A stretch of DNA of 64,000 nt, from contig NZ_WUUT01000004.1 of NCBI RefSeq assembly GCF_009831575.1, positions 164,138 to 228,137 of the forward strand, given 5' to 3'. Below are positions 38,983 to 47,272 of the stretch, piece by piece. The translations under genes were made by a program, and so were the position numbers. Positions within the stretch are counted from its first letter, which is position 1. Each line of letters opens with the position of its first letter. The notes below the pieces were generated by a model. That model was given only the letters and a program-made list of their open reading frames with translations, was not told the origin of the DNA and did not search any database. This DNA is from Halovenus carboxidivorans. GTDB lineage: Archaea; Halobacteriota; Halobacteria; Halobacteriales; Haloarculaceae.

Positions 38983-39954
38983 TCAGTCCCGGAGCACGAC
39001 GATGTATCTGGTCAGCGACCGGTGGACCCGGCGGTCGAACACCGCTTCGGTCGTCCAGCCGGCGTTGTGTGCGGGCTGTGCCCACGGCTTGTCCCCGACG
39101 ACGACACAGCGGGAGGCGACTCGACGGGCCTCACAGAGGGCGTCGTAGACCAGTTCGCCGAGATCACCCTCGATTTTCGACTGGCGGCCGTACGGCGCGT
39201 CGAACACAGCGGTGTCGACGGCGTCCTCTCGGAGTGGCAGTCGTCCGGCGTCGCCGCGGATCACCTCGAACCCCTCGTCGACGGCGGCTGCGAGGTTCTC
39301 ACGGCTCCCCCGGACCATCTTCTCCTGTACGTCGACGCCGATCACGTCTGCCCCCGCGAGCCCGGCCTCGATGAGGATGCCGGCGGTGCCACACATCGGA
39401 TCAAGCACCGTCGCGCCCGGCCGCGCTCCGGCGATGTTCGCGAGCGCTCGGGCGAGCATCGGGTCCATGCTCCCGGGCTGGAAGAACGGTCGGTCGGTCG
39501 GTTTCCGGTCGCCGAACCCGCGTTCGGTCTCGGCGACGAGCCACCCCAGCGCGCAGGTTCCGTTCTCGCCGCCGGAGAACAGCGCCCGGAGTTCGTGATC
39601 CGGGTCGTCGAGGTCGATCTCGAACCCGCGCTCGACGAGTTCGGAGCCCAGCGCTCGCTCGACCGCCTGCGTGTCGATGCCCGTCGTCGAGCGCACGTCG
39701 ACCGCCCGAACCGCGACCGACCCCTCCCGGTCGAGCGTCGCCGTCGAGAGAATCGCCTGCGCGTCTGCCACCGTCGGGACGCCTCGACCGATCAACTCGC
39801 TGGCACGATGGGTGAACGCCAACTGCTCGAAGCGGTCCGAGATACCCCGAGCGGTCACCAGCCCCGGTGCGAGTCTGGAGATATCGCTCGCCGCGTGCTC
39901 GGCCTCGTAGGCCGCGAACTCGTCGTCCTGGCCGGCGAGTTCGAGAACGTACAC
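38983..39954 (-). CDS. trmG10: tRNA (guanine10-N2)-dimethyltransferase TrmG10
   Basis: A 323-residue protein with an N-terminal THUMP domain and a C-terminal methyltransferase. The latter has the class I motif Val-Leu-Asp-Pro-Met-Cys-Gly-Thr-Ala-Gly-Ile and catalytic motif IV Asp-Ala-Pro-Tyr-Gly. This arrangement is the archaeal enzyme that methylates G10 in tRNA, with S-adenosylmethionine as donor. The GTG start at 39954 gives the natural Val-Tyr-Val-Leu-Glu-Leu-Ala-Gly beginning, and an earlier ATG at 40083 would run into the divergent tbp promoter. The 168-bp gap up to tbp holds both promoters. Confidence 0.88.
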   Translation of the reverse strand: MYVLELAGQDDEFAAYEAEHAASDISRLAPGLVTARGISDRFEQLAFTHRASELIGRGVPTVADAQAILSTATLDREGSVAVRAVDVRSTTGIDTQAVERALGSELVERGFEIDLDDPDHELRALFSGGENGTCALGWLVAETERGFGDRKPTDRPFFQPGSMDPMLARALANIAGARPGATVLDPMCGTAGILIEAGLAGADVIGVDVQEKMVRGSRENLAAAVDEGFEVIRGDAGRLPLREDAVDTAVFDAPYGRQSKIEGDLGELVYDALCEARRVASRCVVVGDKPWAQPAHNAGWTTEAVFDRRVHRSLTRYIVVLRD

Positions 39955-40088
39955 GCCTGCACTGACGGCCGAATCGACATCAGCGTATCGGTTGCCGGTG
40001 CAGTCGACACGGACACGGGAATATAAACAGAACCTCTCAAAACACGTATGGTTTCTCGGCCGGTTCCCAGTTTGCGGCGTCACGAACC

Positions 40089-40099
40089 TTTATAAATCT
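40089..40099 (+). promoter_or_regulatory. TATA box of tbp
   Basis: TTTATAAATCT with a purine-poor GAACC upstream (BRE-like CGAACC at 40083-40088) lies 31 nt before the tbp ATG. This gives a leader of only a few nucleotides. A second AT-rich run, CTTAAATAC, follows immediately. Confidence 0.7.
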
Positions 40100-40123
40100 T
40101 AAATACGAGGTTTAAGGTGAGAC

Positions 40124-40684
40124 ATGGTAGATCCCAAGGAGACCATCAATATCGAAAACGTCGTTGCGTCGACTGGTATCGGCCAGGAGCTTGACCTTCA
40201 GAGCGTGGCCATGGACCTGGAGGGCGCGGACTACGATCCCGAGCAGTTCCCGGGGCTCGTGTACCGGACACAGGAGCCGAAATCGGCGGCGCTGATCTTC
40301 CGGTCGGGGAAAATCGTCTGTACCGGCGCGAAAAGCACCGACGACGTCCACCAGAGCCTGCGTATCGTCTTCGACAAACTCCGCGAACTGAACATCCAGG
40401 TCGAGGACGACCCGGAGATCATCGTCCAGAACATCGTCACGTCGGCGGATCTCGGCCGGAATCTCAACCTGAACGCCATCGCCATCGGCCTCGGCCTCGA
40501 AAAGATCGAGTACGAACCCGAGCAGTTCCCGGGACTCGTCTACCGCCTCGAAGACCCCGACGTTGTGGCGCTGCTTTTCGGTTCGGGCAAACTCGTCATC
40601 ACGGGCGGGAAGGAACCCGACGACGCCAAGGAAGCCGTCGACAAGATCGTCACCCGACTGGAAGAACTGAGCCTGCTCGACTGA
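40124..40684 (+). CDS. tbp: TATA-box-binding protein
   Basis: A 186-residue TBP with the two direct repeats clear at residues about 5-90 and 95-180. Each has a Pro-Glu-Gln-Phe-Pro-Gly-Leu-Val-Tyr-Arg motif and a Ser-Gly-Lys-(Ile/Leu)-Val-(Cys/Ile)-Thr-Gly segment. It nucleates transcription initiation at archaeal promoters with TFB. The extremely even pair of repeats and the acidic surface are typical of haloarchaeal TBPs, of which genomes often have several copies. Upstream lies the TrmG10 gene, divergent. Confidence 0.98.
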   Translation: MVDPKETINIENVVASTGIGQELDLQSVAMDLEGADYDPEQFPGLVYRTQEPKSAALIFRSGKIVCTGAKSTDDVHQSLRIVFDKLRELNIQVEDDPEIIVQNIVTSADLGRNLNLNAIAIGLGLEKIEYEPEQFPGLVYRLEDPDVVALLFGSGKLVITGGKEPDDAKEAVDKIVTRLEELSLLD

Positions 40685-40767
40685 CGGACCCTCCCTGTGC
40701 GGTTCTCTCTACGTTTCTCTGTATCTGAATTTTCAACGGACGACGACCGAACGACCGTCCCCAAAAG

Positions 40768-40776
40768 TTCTATAAT
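40768..40776 (+). promoter_or_regulatory. TATA-like box for the gene at 40798
   Basis: TTCTATAAT lies 22-30 nt before the ATG at 40798, so the message is probably leaderless. A nearby in-box ATG at 40775 is out of frame. Confidence 0.5.
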
Positions 40777-40797
40777 GGCGCAGTTGCCGGTACACGT

Positions 40798-41133
40798 ATG
40801 GACGAGATCTGGAACGAGGACGGCGGACTCTCGGAGGAGTTCGCCACCTCGTTCGGGAAGTGGGTCGCCCGGAACAGCGGAGATCTCGACGAGGTGACCG
40901 AGTCGAAGATCGTCTGTGAGTTCGACGACATCGGCGTCACTCTGGGAATGTACGAGGAGACCGGCCGCAAGGAGTTCCGCCTGCAGACCCTCCGCGAGGA
41001 GATCGAACTCCGGATGGTCACCAAGTACAAACTCGGCAACGAGCGACTCGTCTTGCAGACCGGCCGCGGGAGCCGCCGATTCGTCTTCGACGTGCCCGAC
41101 GAGGAGTGGACGGTCAAGAAACGCTCCGTCTGA
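40798..41133 (+). CDS. Small conserved haloarchaeal protein (DUF7110 type)
   Basis: A 111-residue acidic/basic mixed protein starting Met-Asp-Glu-Ile-Trp-Asn. It has strands Val-Cys-Glu-Phe-Asp-Asp-Ile, Phe-Arg-Leu-Gln-Thr-Leu and a final Arg-Phe-Val-Phe-Asp-Val-Pro-Asp, suggesting a small beta-sandwich or PH-like fold. I recall a DUF7110 group of this kind in haloarchaea. No catalytic motif is present. It lies between tbp and a DNA methyltransferase gene that is convergent with it (7-bp gap). Confidence 0.8.
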   Translation: MDEIWNEDGGLSEEFATSFGKWVARNSGDLDEVTESKIVCEFDDIGVTLGMYEETGRKEFRLQTLREEIELRMVTKYKLGNERLVLQTGRGSRRFVFDVPDEEWTVKKRSV

Positions 41134-41140
41134 TCGGCTC

Positions 41141-42268
41141 TCACTCGCGTTCGAGTCGATCTACGACGGTCGTCTCCTCGGCGGGTCGGTGTCTGAGGCT
41201 GTACTCGGTCGGTGATTCCCCGGCTCGTGTGACACTCTCGACGGCGTACAGCCGCAGTGTCTCCTCCTGGCTGGTCATGACCGGGAAGCCGTAATACTCC
41301 GACTCGTAATCGGGTTGGCTTCCGGAGTCGGACCGTTCGCTGACGAACTCCAGATGCCGCTGGAGGCGTTCACCGATCACGTCTCTGGCGATGTCGGGCA
41401 CGTCCTCGACGCGCTCGGAGAAGCGATCCAGAAAGGCGGGGTCGCGCTCGTAGCCGATCGAGTTCCGCCCCGCGACCATCGCCGCGAGCGTCGTCGTTCC
41501 GGTTCCCCAGAATGGGTCTAACACGGTGTCTCCGTAGACGGAGAACATCGAACAGAGCCGGTACGGAATCTCGAAGGGGAAGGCGGCGGCCCGGTCGCGG
41601 AGTCCGTCGTCGTCCAGATCCTGCAACCGCCCGCGGACATCCGTCCAGACATCGGTGAACCAGCGGTTGCGCTCCTCCCAGAAGTAAGCGGCCTCGTAGC
41701 GCCGATCCGCGCCCGGCTCGAACGACCGTCGACTGCCGTTGCGGAAGACGAGGATGTGTTCGTGTTCGAGGGTGACGTACGCGCTCGGTGGGAGCATTCC
41801 GCTGCCCATGAACTTCGCGGCGCTGTTGGTCGGCTTGTGCCAGAGGATATCGGGCATCGGGTCGAACCCGCGGCGCTCGAAGGCGCTGGTGATTCGGCTG
41901 TGGTTCGGGTAGACACGGAACTGTCCGCCGACGGTTCGGGTCGCGTCACCGACGTTGAGACAGACGATCCCGCCGGGGGCGACCACCCGCTGGAGTTCGT
42001 CCCAGACGGCGTCGAGGACGCCGTGCATCGCCTCGAAGGCCGCTTCGCCCTTTTCGGCGTCGAGATACGACTCGACCTCGGGGGCGAGTTCTCCGAAGAG
42101 GTCGTCCCACATCTCGACCATCGGATACGGCGGCGAGGTGACGACCAGATCGACCGCGTTCTCGTCGAGTTCGCTCAGGTCCCGGGCGTCCGCCGCGTGA
42201 ATTCGGTGGGTCGTCTCCCGGTCGGCGCCTCTCTCGTCCGTTCGTGCTCGGCTGTCGTCCTCGCCCAT
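41141..42268 (-). CDS. Orphan DNA (cytosine-N4)-methyltransferase, CTAG-type (Zim-like) candidate
   Basis: A 375-residue SAM-dependent DNA methyltransferase of the beta class. Motif IV is Thr-Ser-Pro-Pro-Tyr-Pro (the TSPPY form indicates N4-cytosine), and it precedes motif X/I-type Asp-Pro-Phe-Trp-Gly-Thr-Gly-Thr-Thr. The target recognition domain lies between. No restriction endonuclease is adjacent, so it is an orphan. Haloarchaea widely carry an orphan m4C enzyme for CTAG (called Zim), and the rarity of CTAG in this window (seen only a few times, for example near 14294, 45323 and 56224) is compatible. The target is inference. The gene starts 1 bp downstream of the hisG stop. Confidence 0.85.
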   Translation of the reverse strand: MGEDDSRARTDERGADRETTHRIHAADARDLSELDENAVDLVVTSPPYPMVEMWDDLFGELAPEVESYLDAEKGEAAFEAMHGVLDAVWDELQRVVAPGGIVCLNVGDATRTVGGQFRVYPNHSRITSAFERRGFDPMPDILWHKPTNSAAKFMGSGMLPPSAYVTLEHEHILVFRNGSRRSFEPGADRRYEAAYFWEERNRWFTDVWTDVRGRLQDLDDDGLRDRAAAFPFEIPYRLCSMFSVYGDTVLDPFWGTGTTTLAAMVAGRNSIGYERDPAFLDRFSERVEDVPDIARDVIGERLQRHLEFVSERSDSGSQPDYESEYYGFPVMTSQEETLRLYAVESVTRAGESPTEYSLRHRPAEETTVVDRLERE

Positions 42269-42269
42269 C

Positions 42270-43115
42270 TTACTCGACTAACCGTTCGATCTCGGTCACG
42301 AGGATGTCGCTGGCACCGACGGCCTTGAGTTCGCTGATCGCCTCGAAGACGGCATCCTCCGCGACGACGGCGTGGACGGCGACCTGCTCTGTCCCGGCGA
42401 TGTCCATCACCGTCGGCCCGCCCATCCCCGGCAGGACCTCCCTGATCTCCTCGAGTCGCTGCTCCGGCGCGTTGAGCATGAGATACCGCTGATCCTCCGC
42501 GGCGAGCACCGAGTCCAGCGCCGTCCGGACCTGTTCGACTTTCGGGTCGTCGAGCACGTCCTCGCGAGCGAACAGCCGAACCGAGGAGCTGAGAATCTCC
42601 TCGATCGGTTCGAGACGGTTCATCCGTAGCGTCGTTCCCGTCGAAGTGATGTCTACGATCCCGTCGGCCATGTCGACGTGCGGCGTGAGTTCGGTCGCTC
42701 CCGAGACCTCGGTGATGCTCACGTCGACATCGGTCCCCTCGAAGTACCCTTCGGTGATTCGGGGAAACTCGGTCGCGATGGTCCCGCCGTCGAGATCCGA
42801 CACGTCTTCGATGTCGCCGTCCTCGGGGACGGCGAGGACGATCCGACAGCCACCGTAGTCGAGATCGAGCAGTTCGTGCAACTCCACCGGGGACTCCCGG
42901 GCCTGATCGTAGCCCGTGATCCCGAGTTCGGCCGCCCCGTCGGCGACGTACTCCGGAATGTCGGCGCTTCGCGCGAACAGCACACTCACGTCGGGATCGA
43001 CGGTGTCGGCGTACAGTTTCCGGTCCGCTCCGTTGACGAGGTGGAGGCCGGCCCGTTCGAGTAGCTCCAGGGTCGGCTCGTGAAGACGGCCCTTGTTGGG
43101 CACAGCGATACGCAT
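42270..43115 (-). CDS. hisG: ATP phosphoribosyltransferase (HisG, long form)
   Basis: A 281-residue HisG, the first enzyme of histidine biosynthesis (ATP plus PRPP to phosphoribosyl-ATP). The N-terminus [11 protein letters not shown] and the PRPP loop [11 protein letters not shown] are diagnostic. The C-terminal 70 residues (ACT-like, Gly-Met-Gly-Gly-Pro-Thr-Val) bind histidine for feedback inhibition, as in the long form that needs no HisZ. No other his gene is present in the window. It probably shares a promoter with the downstream methyltransferase. Confidence 0.96.
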   Translation of the reverse strand: MRIAVPNKGRLHEPTLELLERAGLHLVNGADRKLYADTVDPDVSVLFARSADIPEYVADGAAELGITGYDQARESPVELHELLDLDYGGCRIVLAVPEDGDIEDVSDLDGGTIATEFPRITEGYFEGTDVDVSITEVSGATELTPHVDMADGIVDITSTGTTLRMNRLEPIEEILSSSVRLFAREDVLDDPKVEQVRTALDSVLAAEDQRYLMLNAPEQRLEEIREVLPGMGGPTVMDIAGTEQVAVHAVVAEDAVFEAISELKAVGASDILVTEIERLVE

Positions 43116-43202
43116 ACCGTACCCGTCGGGGGCCCGGGACAACTGTGTTTCGACCCGCGGGAGACAAAGGCTCTTTTTACCGGAGTCCTAATCTGTGGGT
43201 AC

Positions 43203-44231
43203 ATGAACGAGCCCTCCGGGTCGGACGATTTTTATCACTCGTGTGGAACGCAGATCTACCAGTCGGACAACTACTGTCCGGAGTGCGGCGCGGCGCTCGA
43301 CGATCACGGCACCCAGTCGGCGGGGCGACCGCCGGAAAACCAGCACCCAGCGCCGCGTGACGGTACGGGCTCGGGTTCCGACTGGGAGAAGCCGTCACGG
43401 GAACCCCGGCGAACGGGCCCGGGGGCCCCCGGATCGATGCGCGGCAAGGAGCCGGGCTGGCGACCGATTGCGACCGGCATCGGTCTCGCCGTTCTCAGTA
43501 TCATCCTGTTGCTGGCGTTCACCCTGCTCTCCGTCCCGCTCGTCGGTCTCCTGCAGTTGTCCACCGGGGCGGCGCTGATCGTCGGCGCGGCCTTCGGACA
43601 GTACTTCGGCTTTTTCGGACTCGCAGTCGGCTACCTCCGGCGCACCCGACGGTTCGGGTGGGCGGACATCCGCGAGTACCTGGGTCTCCGCGTCCCCTCG
43701 CTCAAGGAGTTGGGGGTGGTGATTCTGGGCTATTTCGGGATCATCGTTCTCGCCATCGTCGTCTCGACCATCATCGCGCTACTCGGGACGGAACCCGCGT
43801 CGAACGAGAGCGCGAATCAGTTGACCCAGAGCGCCGGCACCGATCCCGTCCTGATCGCGGGCGTCTTCGCGCTGATGTTTCTCGTCATCGGCCCGTGTGA
43901 GGAGATTCTGTACCGCGGCGTCATCCAGAACCGCATCCGGGAACGGTTCGACGTCGTGCCCGGCATCGTCGCCGCGTCGATCATCTTCGCGTCCGTCCAC
44001 GTGGTCGCGCTCGGATCGACCGATCCGGTCGCCGTCGCGACGACAATCTCGATTCTGTCCGTCACCGCGCTCGTTCTCGGTGCGGTCTACGAGTACACCG
44101 GCAACCTCGTCGTGCCGTGGCTGTTGCACTCGCTGCACAACTCGATTCTCATCTCTCTGGCCTTTTTTGGACCACAGCAGGCCGGGTCCGTCCTGTTCGC
44201 ACCCGTTCGGTTCGTGATCGGCCTGCTGTGA
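43203..44231 (+). CDS. CPBP-family intramembrane metalloprotease with an N-terminal zinc-ribbon remnant
   Basis: A 342-residue membrane protein. A short N-terminal segment has a Cys-x(14)-Cys-x-x-Cys arrangement (Ser-Cys-Gly-Thr, then Tyr-Cys-Pro-Glu-Cys-Gly), i.e. a zinc ribbon lacking its first Cys. After a Pro-rich linker come about eight hydrophobic segments with the CPBP/Abi protease motif Glu-Glu-Ile-Leu-Tyr-Arg-Gly and a later His in Phe-Ala-Ser-Val-His and Leu-Leu-His-Ser-Leu-His-Asn. It may process prenylated or membrane proteins, but the substrate is unknown. It is divergent from hisG. Confidence 0.9.
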   Translation: MNEPSGSDDFYHSCGTQIYQSDNYCPECGAALDDHGTQSAGRPPENQHPAPRDGTGSGSDWEKPSREPRRTGPGAPGSMRGKEPGWRPIATGIGLAVLSIILLLAFTLLSVPLVGLLQLSTGAALIVGAAFGQYFGFFGLAVGYLRRTRRFGWADIREYLGLRVPSLKELGVVILGYFGIIVLAIVVSTIIALLGTEPASNESANQLTQSAGTDPVLIAGVFALMFLVIGPCEEILYRGVIQNRIRERFDVVPGIVAASIIFASVHVVALGSTDPVAVATTISILSVTALVLGAVYEYTGNLVVPWLLHSLHNSILISLAFFGPQQAGSVLFAPVRFVIGLL

Positions 44232-44280
44232 GCGATTCCGCGCCTACTTCTTTTGAGAGGCGAGGCCGTACCGACTGCTC

Positions 44281-44622
44281 GTGACCAACGAACAGCAGAC
44301 CGTCGCCGTCACTGTCATCGACGGGGCCGACGAACACACTATCGACGTCGAGCGCGGCCGGAGGCTCCGGGACGCCCTGCTCGACCGGGGATTCGAGGTG
44401 TACGGCACCCTCTCCCGACACGCCAACTGCGGCGGTCGCGGACTCTGTGCGACCTGTACCGTCGACATCGAGCCGGAGATTGCTCCGGATCACTGGCACG
44501 ACGCCGCGGCGGTCCAGTTCGGCTACCCTCGGCTGTCCTGCCAGATCACCGTCGAGGAACCCCTGACCGTCCGGTTGCTCGACAAACACGTCTGGGGGCA
44601 GGTCCTGCCGCGGCATCTGTGA
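44281..44622 (+). CDS. 2Fe-2S ferredoxin-type iron-sulfur protein
   Basis: A 113-residue protein starting at GTG. The [2Fe-2S] ligands are seen as Cys in Ala-Asn-Cys-Gly-Gly-Arg-Gly-Leu-Cys-Ala-Thr-Cys and a distal Cys in Arg-Leu-Ser-Cys-Gln, the plant-type pattern. The acidic surface is typical of halophilic ferredoxins, but it lacks the large acidic N-terminal insertion of the main haloarchaeal ferredoxin. It likely transfers electrons to an oxygenase or reductase not encoded here. The next gene begins 35 bp downstream. Confidence 0.92.
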   Translation: MTNEQQTVAVTVIDGADEHTIDVERGRRLRDALLDRGFEVYGTLSRHANCGGRGLCATCTVDIEPEIAPDHWHDAAAVQFGYPRLSCQITVEEPLTVRLLDKHVWGQVLPRHL

Positions 44623-44657
44623 CAGGGATTAAGAGCGTGGCGCGACCCACTCCGGGT

Positions 44658-45956
44658 ATGGACACGCTTGCAGTCACCGGCGGCGAGGTGCTCCGCCCGG
44701 ACCACAGCATCGATCCCGCTGACGTTCTCATCGACACGGTAACGGGGACAATCGACGCTGTCGTCGAACCCGGTGAAGTGGACGCCGACCGCGAACTCGA
44801 CGCCAGCGGCGGCCTCGTCGTCCCCGGGCTGGTCAACGCACACACCCACGTGGCGATGACGCTGTTTCGCGGCAGTGCCGACGACAAACAGCTCGACGAC
44901 TGGCTCCAGGAGGACATCTGGCCCGTCGAGGCCGAACTCCAGGCCGGCGACGTGCGGGCGGGCGCGGCGCTCGGTATCGCGGAGATGATCCGCTCGGGGA
45001 CGACCGCCTTCGCGGACATGTACTTCTTCATGCCGGAGGTCGCGGCGGTCGTCGAGGAGGCGGGCGTCCGCGCCCGTCTCGGCCACGGCGCGATCACCGT
45101 CGGCAAGGACGACGAGGCGGCTCACGAGGATTTCCGGGCGGGGCTGGAGTTCGCCCGCGAGTACGACGGCACAGCCGACGGGCGCGTCCGCACGATGTTC
45201 ACCCCACACAGCCTCACGACCGTCGACGAGTCGTTCTACCGGGAGTACGTTCCGAAAGCCCGCGAGGACGACATCCCGATCCACTTCCACGCCAACGAGA
45301 CCGAAAACGAGGTCGACCCGCTAGTCGAGGAGTACGACCAGCGCCCGCTGGAGTACGCCGACGACCTCGGACTCCTCGCCGAGAACTCCTTTCTCGCCCA
45401 CGGCGTCCACGTCGACGACCGCGAGATCGAACTGCTCGCCGAACGGGAGACGGCGGTCATCCACAACCCCGCCTCGAACATGAAACTGGCGAGCGGGATG
45501 GCCCCCGTCCAGAAGCTACTCGACGCGGGCGTCCCGGTCGGACTCGGCACCGACGGCGCAGCCTCGAACAACGACCTCGACATGTTCGACGAGATGCGCG
45601 ACGCGGCGATGATCGGCAAACTCGCCGCCGGGGATGCCCGGGCGGTCGACGCGCCGGCGGCCGTCGAGATGGCGACGGCCGGCAGCGCCGCGGCGGTCGG
45701 ATTCGACAGCGGCCGCATCGAAGCCGGCGCGAACGCCGACCTGGCCGTGATCGATCTGGATAAGCCGCATCTCACGCCCCGACACGACCTGCTGAGCCAC
45801 CTCGTCTACGCCGTCAAGGGCAGCGACGTTCGCCACACCGTCTGTGACGGCACCGTGCTGATGGCCGACCGGGAACTCCAGACCCTCGATCTGGAGGAGG
45901 TCATCGACGACGCCCGCGAACGCGCCGAGGCGCTGTTCGACCGCGCACAGGCGTAA
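44658..45956 (+). CDS. 5'-deoxyadenosine/SAH deaminase-type amidohydrolase (DadD/MtaD family)
   Basis: A 432-residue metal-dependent amidohydrolase. Visible motifs are Gly-Leu-Val-Asn-Ala-His-Thr-His-Val-Ala-Met for the metal-binding His pair, His-Phe-His-Ala-Asn-Glu-Thr-Glu with a further His, and Gly-Leu-Gly-Thr-Asp-Gly-Ala-Ala-Ser-Asn for the catalytic Asp. This is the pattern of the 5'-methylthioadenosine/S-adenosylhomocysteine deaminases, which convert the by-products of SAM-dependent methylation to inosine forms. In haloarchaea it may supply the purine and methionine salvage. The following gene is 154 bp away with its own promoter region. Confidence 0.93.
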   Translation: MDTLAVTGGEVLRPDHSIDPADVLIDTVTGTIDAVVEPGEVDADRELDASGGLVVPGLVNAHTHVAMTLFRGSADDKQLDDWLQEDIWPVEAELQAGDVRAGAALGIAEMIRSGTTAFADMYFFMPEVAAVVEEAGVRARLGHGAITVGKDDEAAHEDFRAGLEFAREYDGTADGRVRTMFTPHSLTTVDESFYREYVPKAREDDIPIHFHANETENEVDPLVEEYDQRPLEYADDLGLLAENSFLAHGVHVDDREIELLAERETAVIHNPASNMKLASGMAPVQKLLDAGVPVGLGTDGAASNNDLDMFDEMRDAAMIGKLAAGDARAVDAPAAVEMATAGSAAAVGFDSGRIEAGANADLAVIDLDKPHLTPRHDLLSHLVYAVKGSDVRHTVCDGTVLMADRELQTLDLEEVIDDARERAEALFDRAQA

Positions 45957-46058
45957 TTGTACGACCGATAATACAGAGAAATAAACGCCATAAACTGTTT
46001 TTGAAGTATGTCGCTGGCTATCGGCGGCTTTCAACGAGAGCGAACAGCCCCGTGAACG

Positions 46059-46084
46059 ACCTAAACGGGAGGGGGGGTTTAGGT
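46059..46084 (+). promoter_or_regulatory. Perfect inverted repeat upstream of the acidic secreted protein
   Basis: ACCTAAAC at 46059-46066 and GTTTAGGT at 46077-46084 form an 8-bp perfect palindrome around a G-rich 10-nt spacer, 27 bp before the ATG at 46111. The second half-site overlaps where the TATA box should be. This makes an operator for a dimeric regulator, or a stem-loop in the 5' end of the transcript, plausible. Confidence 0.5.
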
Positions 46085-46110
46085 GTATCTCAGAGTAAGG
46101 AGAGGATACG

Positions 46111-47163
46111 ATGCGCAGACAGACAGCACTGATCGTGGCCGCACTGGCATTCGGTGGGCTCGTGCTCGCCGCGGGGGCCGGCACGGCCGCCGCGGACGGG
46201 CACGCGGATCTCTCCGTGACACAGGACGACGACGGAGAGGTTACGGTGACGGTCACGCAGAACGGTTCGGCAGTCGAGAACAGCACGGTAGAAGTGACAG
46301 CGGTGGGTAACGACACCTACAACGGGAGCGGGATCTACACGACCGACGACGACGGCGAGGTCGAACTCCCCGCGCCCGAAGAGAACGCGACCGTTGAGGT
46401 GACTGCGGGGGTCGACGGTGAGACGGTCACCGTCGAGACAGAACTCGACGCGACTACTGAGGACGCAGACGAGGAAAACGAGGAGACCGAAGACGAAGAG
46501 ACTGACGAGGGCGAGACCGAAGGGGAGGACTCCGAACAGTCGTTCGGACAACTGGTCTCCTCGTTCGTTCAGTCGCTGCTCAACGAGGACGTGAGCAGTG
46601 AGAACGAGACGGAGACCAACGAGACGAGCCAGAACGAAACGGCCCAGAACGAGACCGCCGAACCGATCGGCCAGCTCGTCTCCACGTTCGTCTTGAACAA
46701 CAACCCGGCGGCAGACGAGACTCCGGGCGAGGCCGGCCCGCCTGATGACGCCGGCCCGGAAAACGACAGCGAGCGGGGTCCGCCCGAAGACGCGGGCCCG
46801 GACAATGACACCGAACGCGGTCCGCCCGAGGATATCGGTCCGGACAACGACACTGACCGGGGTCCGCCCGAAGACGCCGGTCCCGACAACGACACCGAAC
46901 GAGGTCCGCCCGAGAATGCGGGTCCGAACGGTGAGGACGAGGAGGACGAGACCGAAGCCGAAGAAGACGAAACCGGGGACGCTGACGACGAAGGCGATCA
47001 GGAGGCCGAAGACGAGGAGGCCGACGAAGCAGCGGAGCGGGAAGCGGCTGAGGACACGGATTCGGACGACGCCGACGATGAAAACAACACGGATTCGGAC
47101 GACGAGAACGCCGGGAGCGGTAACGGCGGACAGCGAGGACCGCCGGACGGTGCTGGTCGCTGA
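46111..47163 (+). CDS. Secreted, highly acidic repeat protein with many N-glycosylation sites
   Basis: A 350-residue protein. A signal peptide (Met-Arg-Arg-Gln-Thr then a hydrophobic stretch, Ala-Ala-Ala cleavage near residue 30) leads to an Ig-like strand-rich part (residues 30-115). The rest is Glu/Asp/Thr-rich with sequons such as Asn-Glu-Thr in series. Twice it has Gln-Leu-Val-Ser-(Ser/Thr)-Phe-Val, and residues about 209-273 are a tandem of 14-residue units with Gly-Pro-Pro-Glu-Asp-Ala-Gly-Pro-Asp-Asn-Asp. No C-terminal sorting motif is visible, so it may be released. It has a GGAG ribosome site. It probably lies outside the cell. The function is unknown. Confidence 0.8.
   Translation: MRRQTALIVAALAFGGLVLAAGAGTAAADGHADLSVTQDDDGEVTVTVTQNGSAVENSTVEVTAVGNDTYNGSGIYTTDDDGEVELPAPEENATVEVTAGVDGETVTVETELDATTEDADEENEETEDEETDEGETEGEDSEQSFGQLVSSFVQSLLNEDVSSENETETNETSQNETAQNETAEPIGQLVSTFVLNNNPAADETPGEAGPPDDAGPENDSERGPPEDAGPDNDTERGPPEDIGPDNDTDRGPPEDAGPDNDTERGPPENAGPNGEDEEDETEAEEDETGDADDEGDQEAEDEEADEAAEREAAEDTDSDDADDENNTDSDDENAGSGNGGQRGPPDGAGR
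46735..46929 (+). repeat. 42-bp tandem repeat inside the acidic protein gene
   Basis: Four full 42-bp units and one partial unit, each encoding Gly-Pro-Pro-(Glu/Asp)-Asp-(Ala/Ile)-Gly-Pro-(Asp/Glu)-Asn-Asp-(Thr/Ser)-(Glu/Asp)-Arg. The copies differ mostly at third positions. Length variation between strains would be expected. Confidence 0.85.
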
Positions 47164-47272
47164 GGCGACGACCACCTCGTCGTAGCTCTTTTTCTGTTCT
47201 TTCGGGTCGGATAGCTCCGGCTCCGCCGCCGGGGACCGACCGGCTTAACAGGCTCAAAGCCAACAGGCGTGT

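Noticed and set aside
38026-40026. 666-residue plus-strand frame across dacZ and trmG10
   Set aside because: Antisense shadow of two recognised genes, with Arg-rich low-complexity translation.
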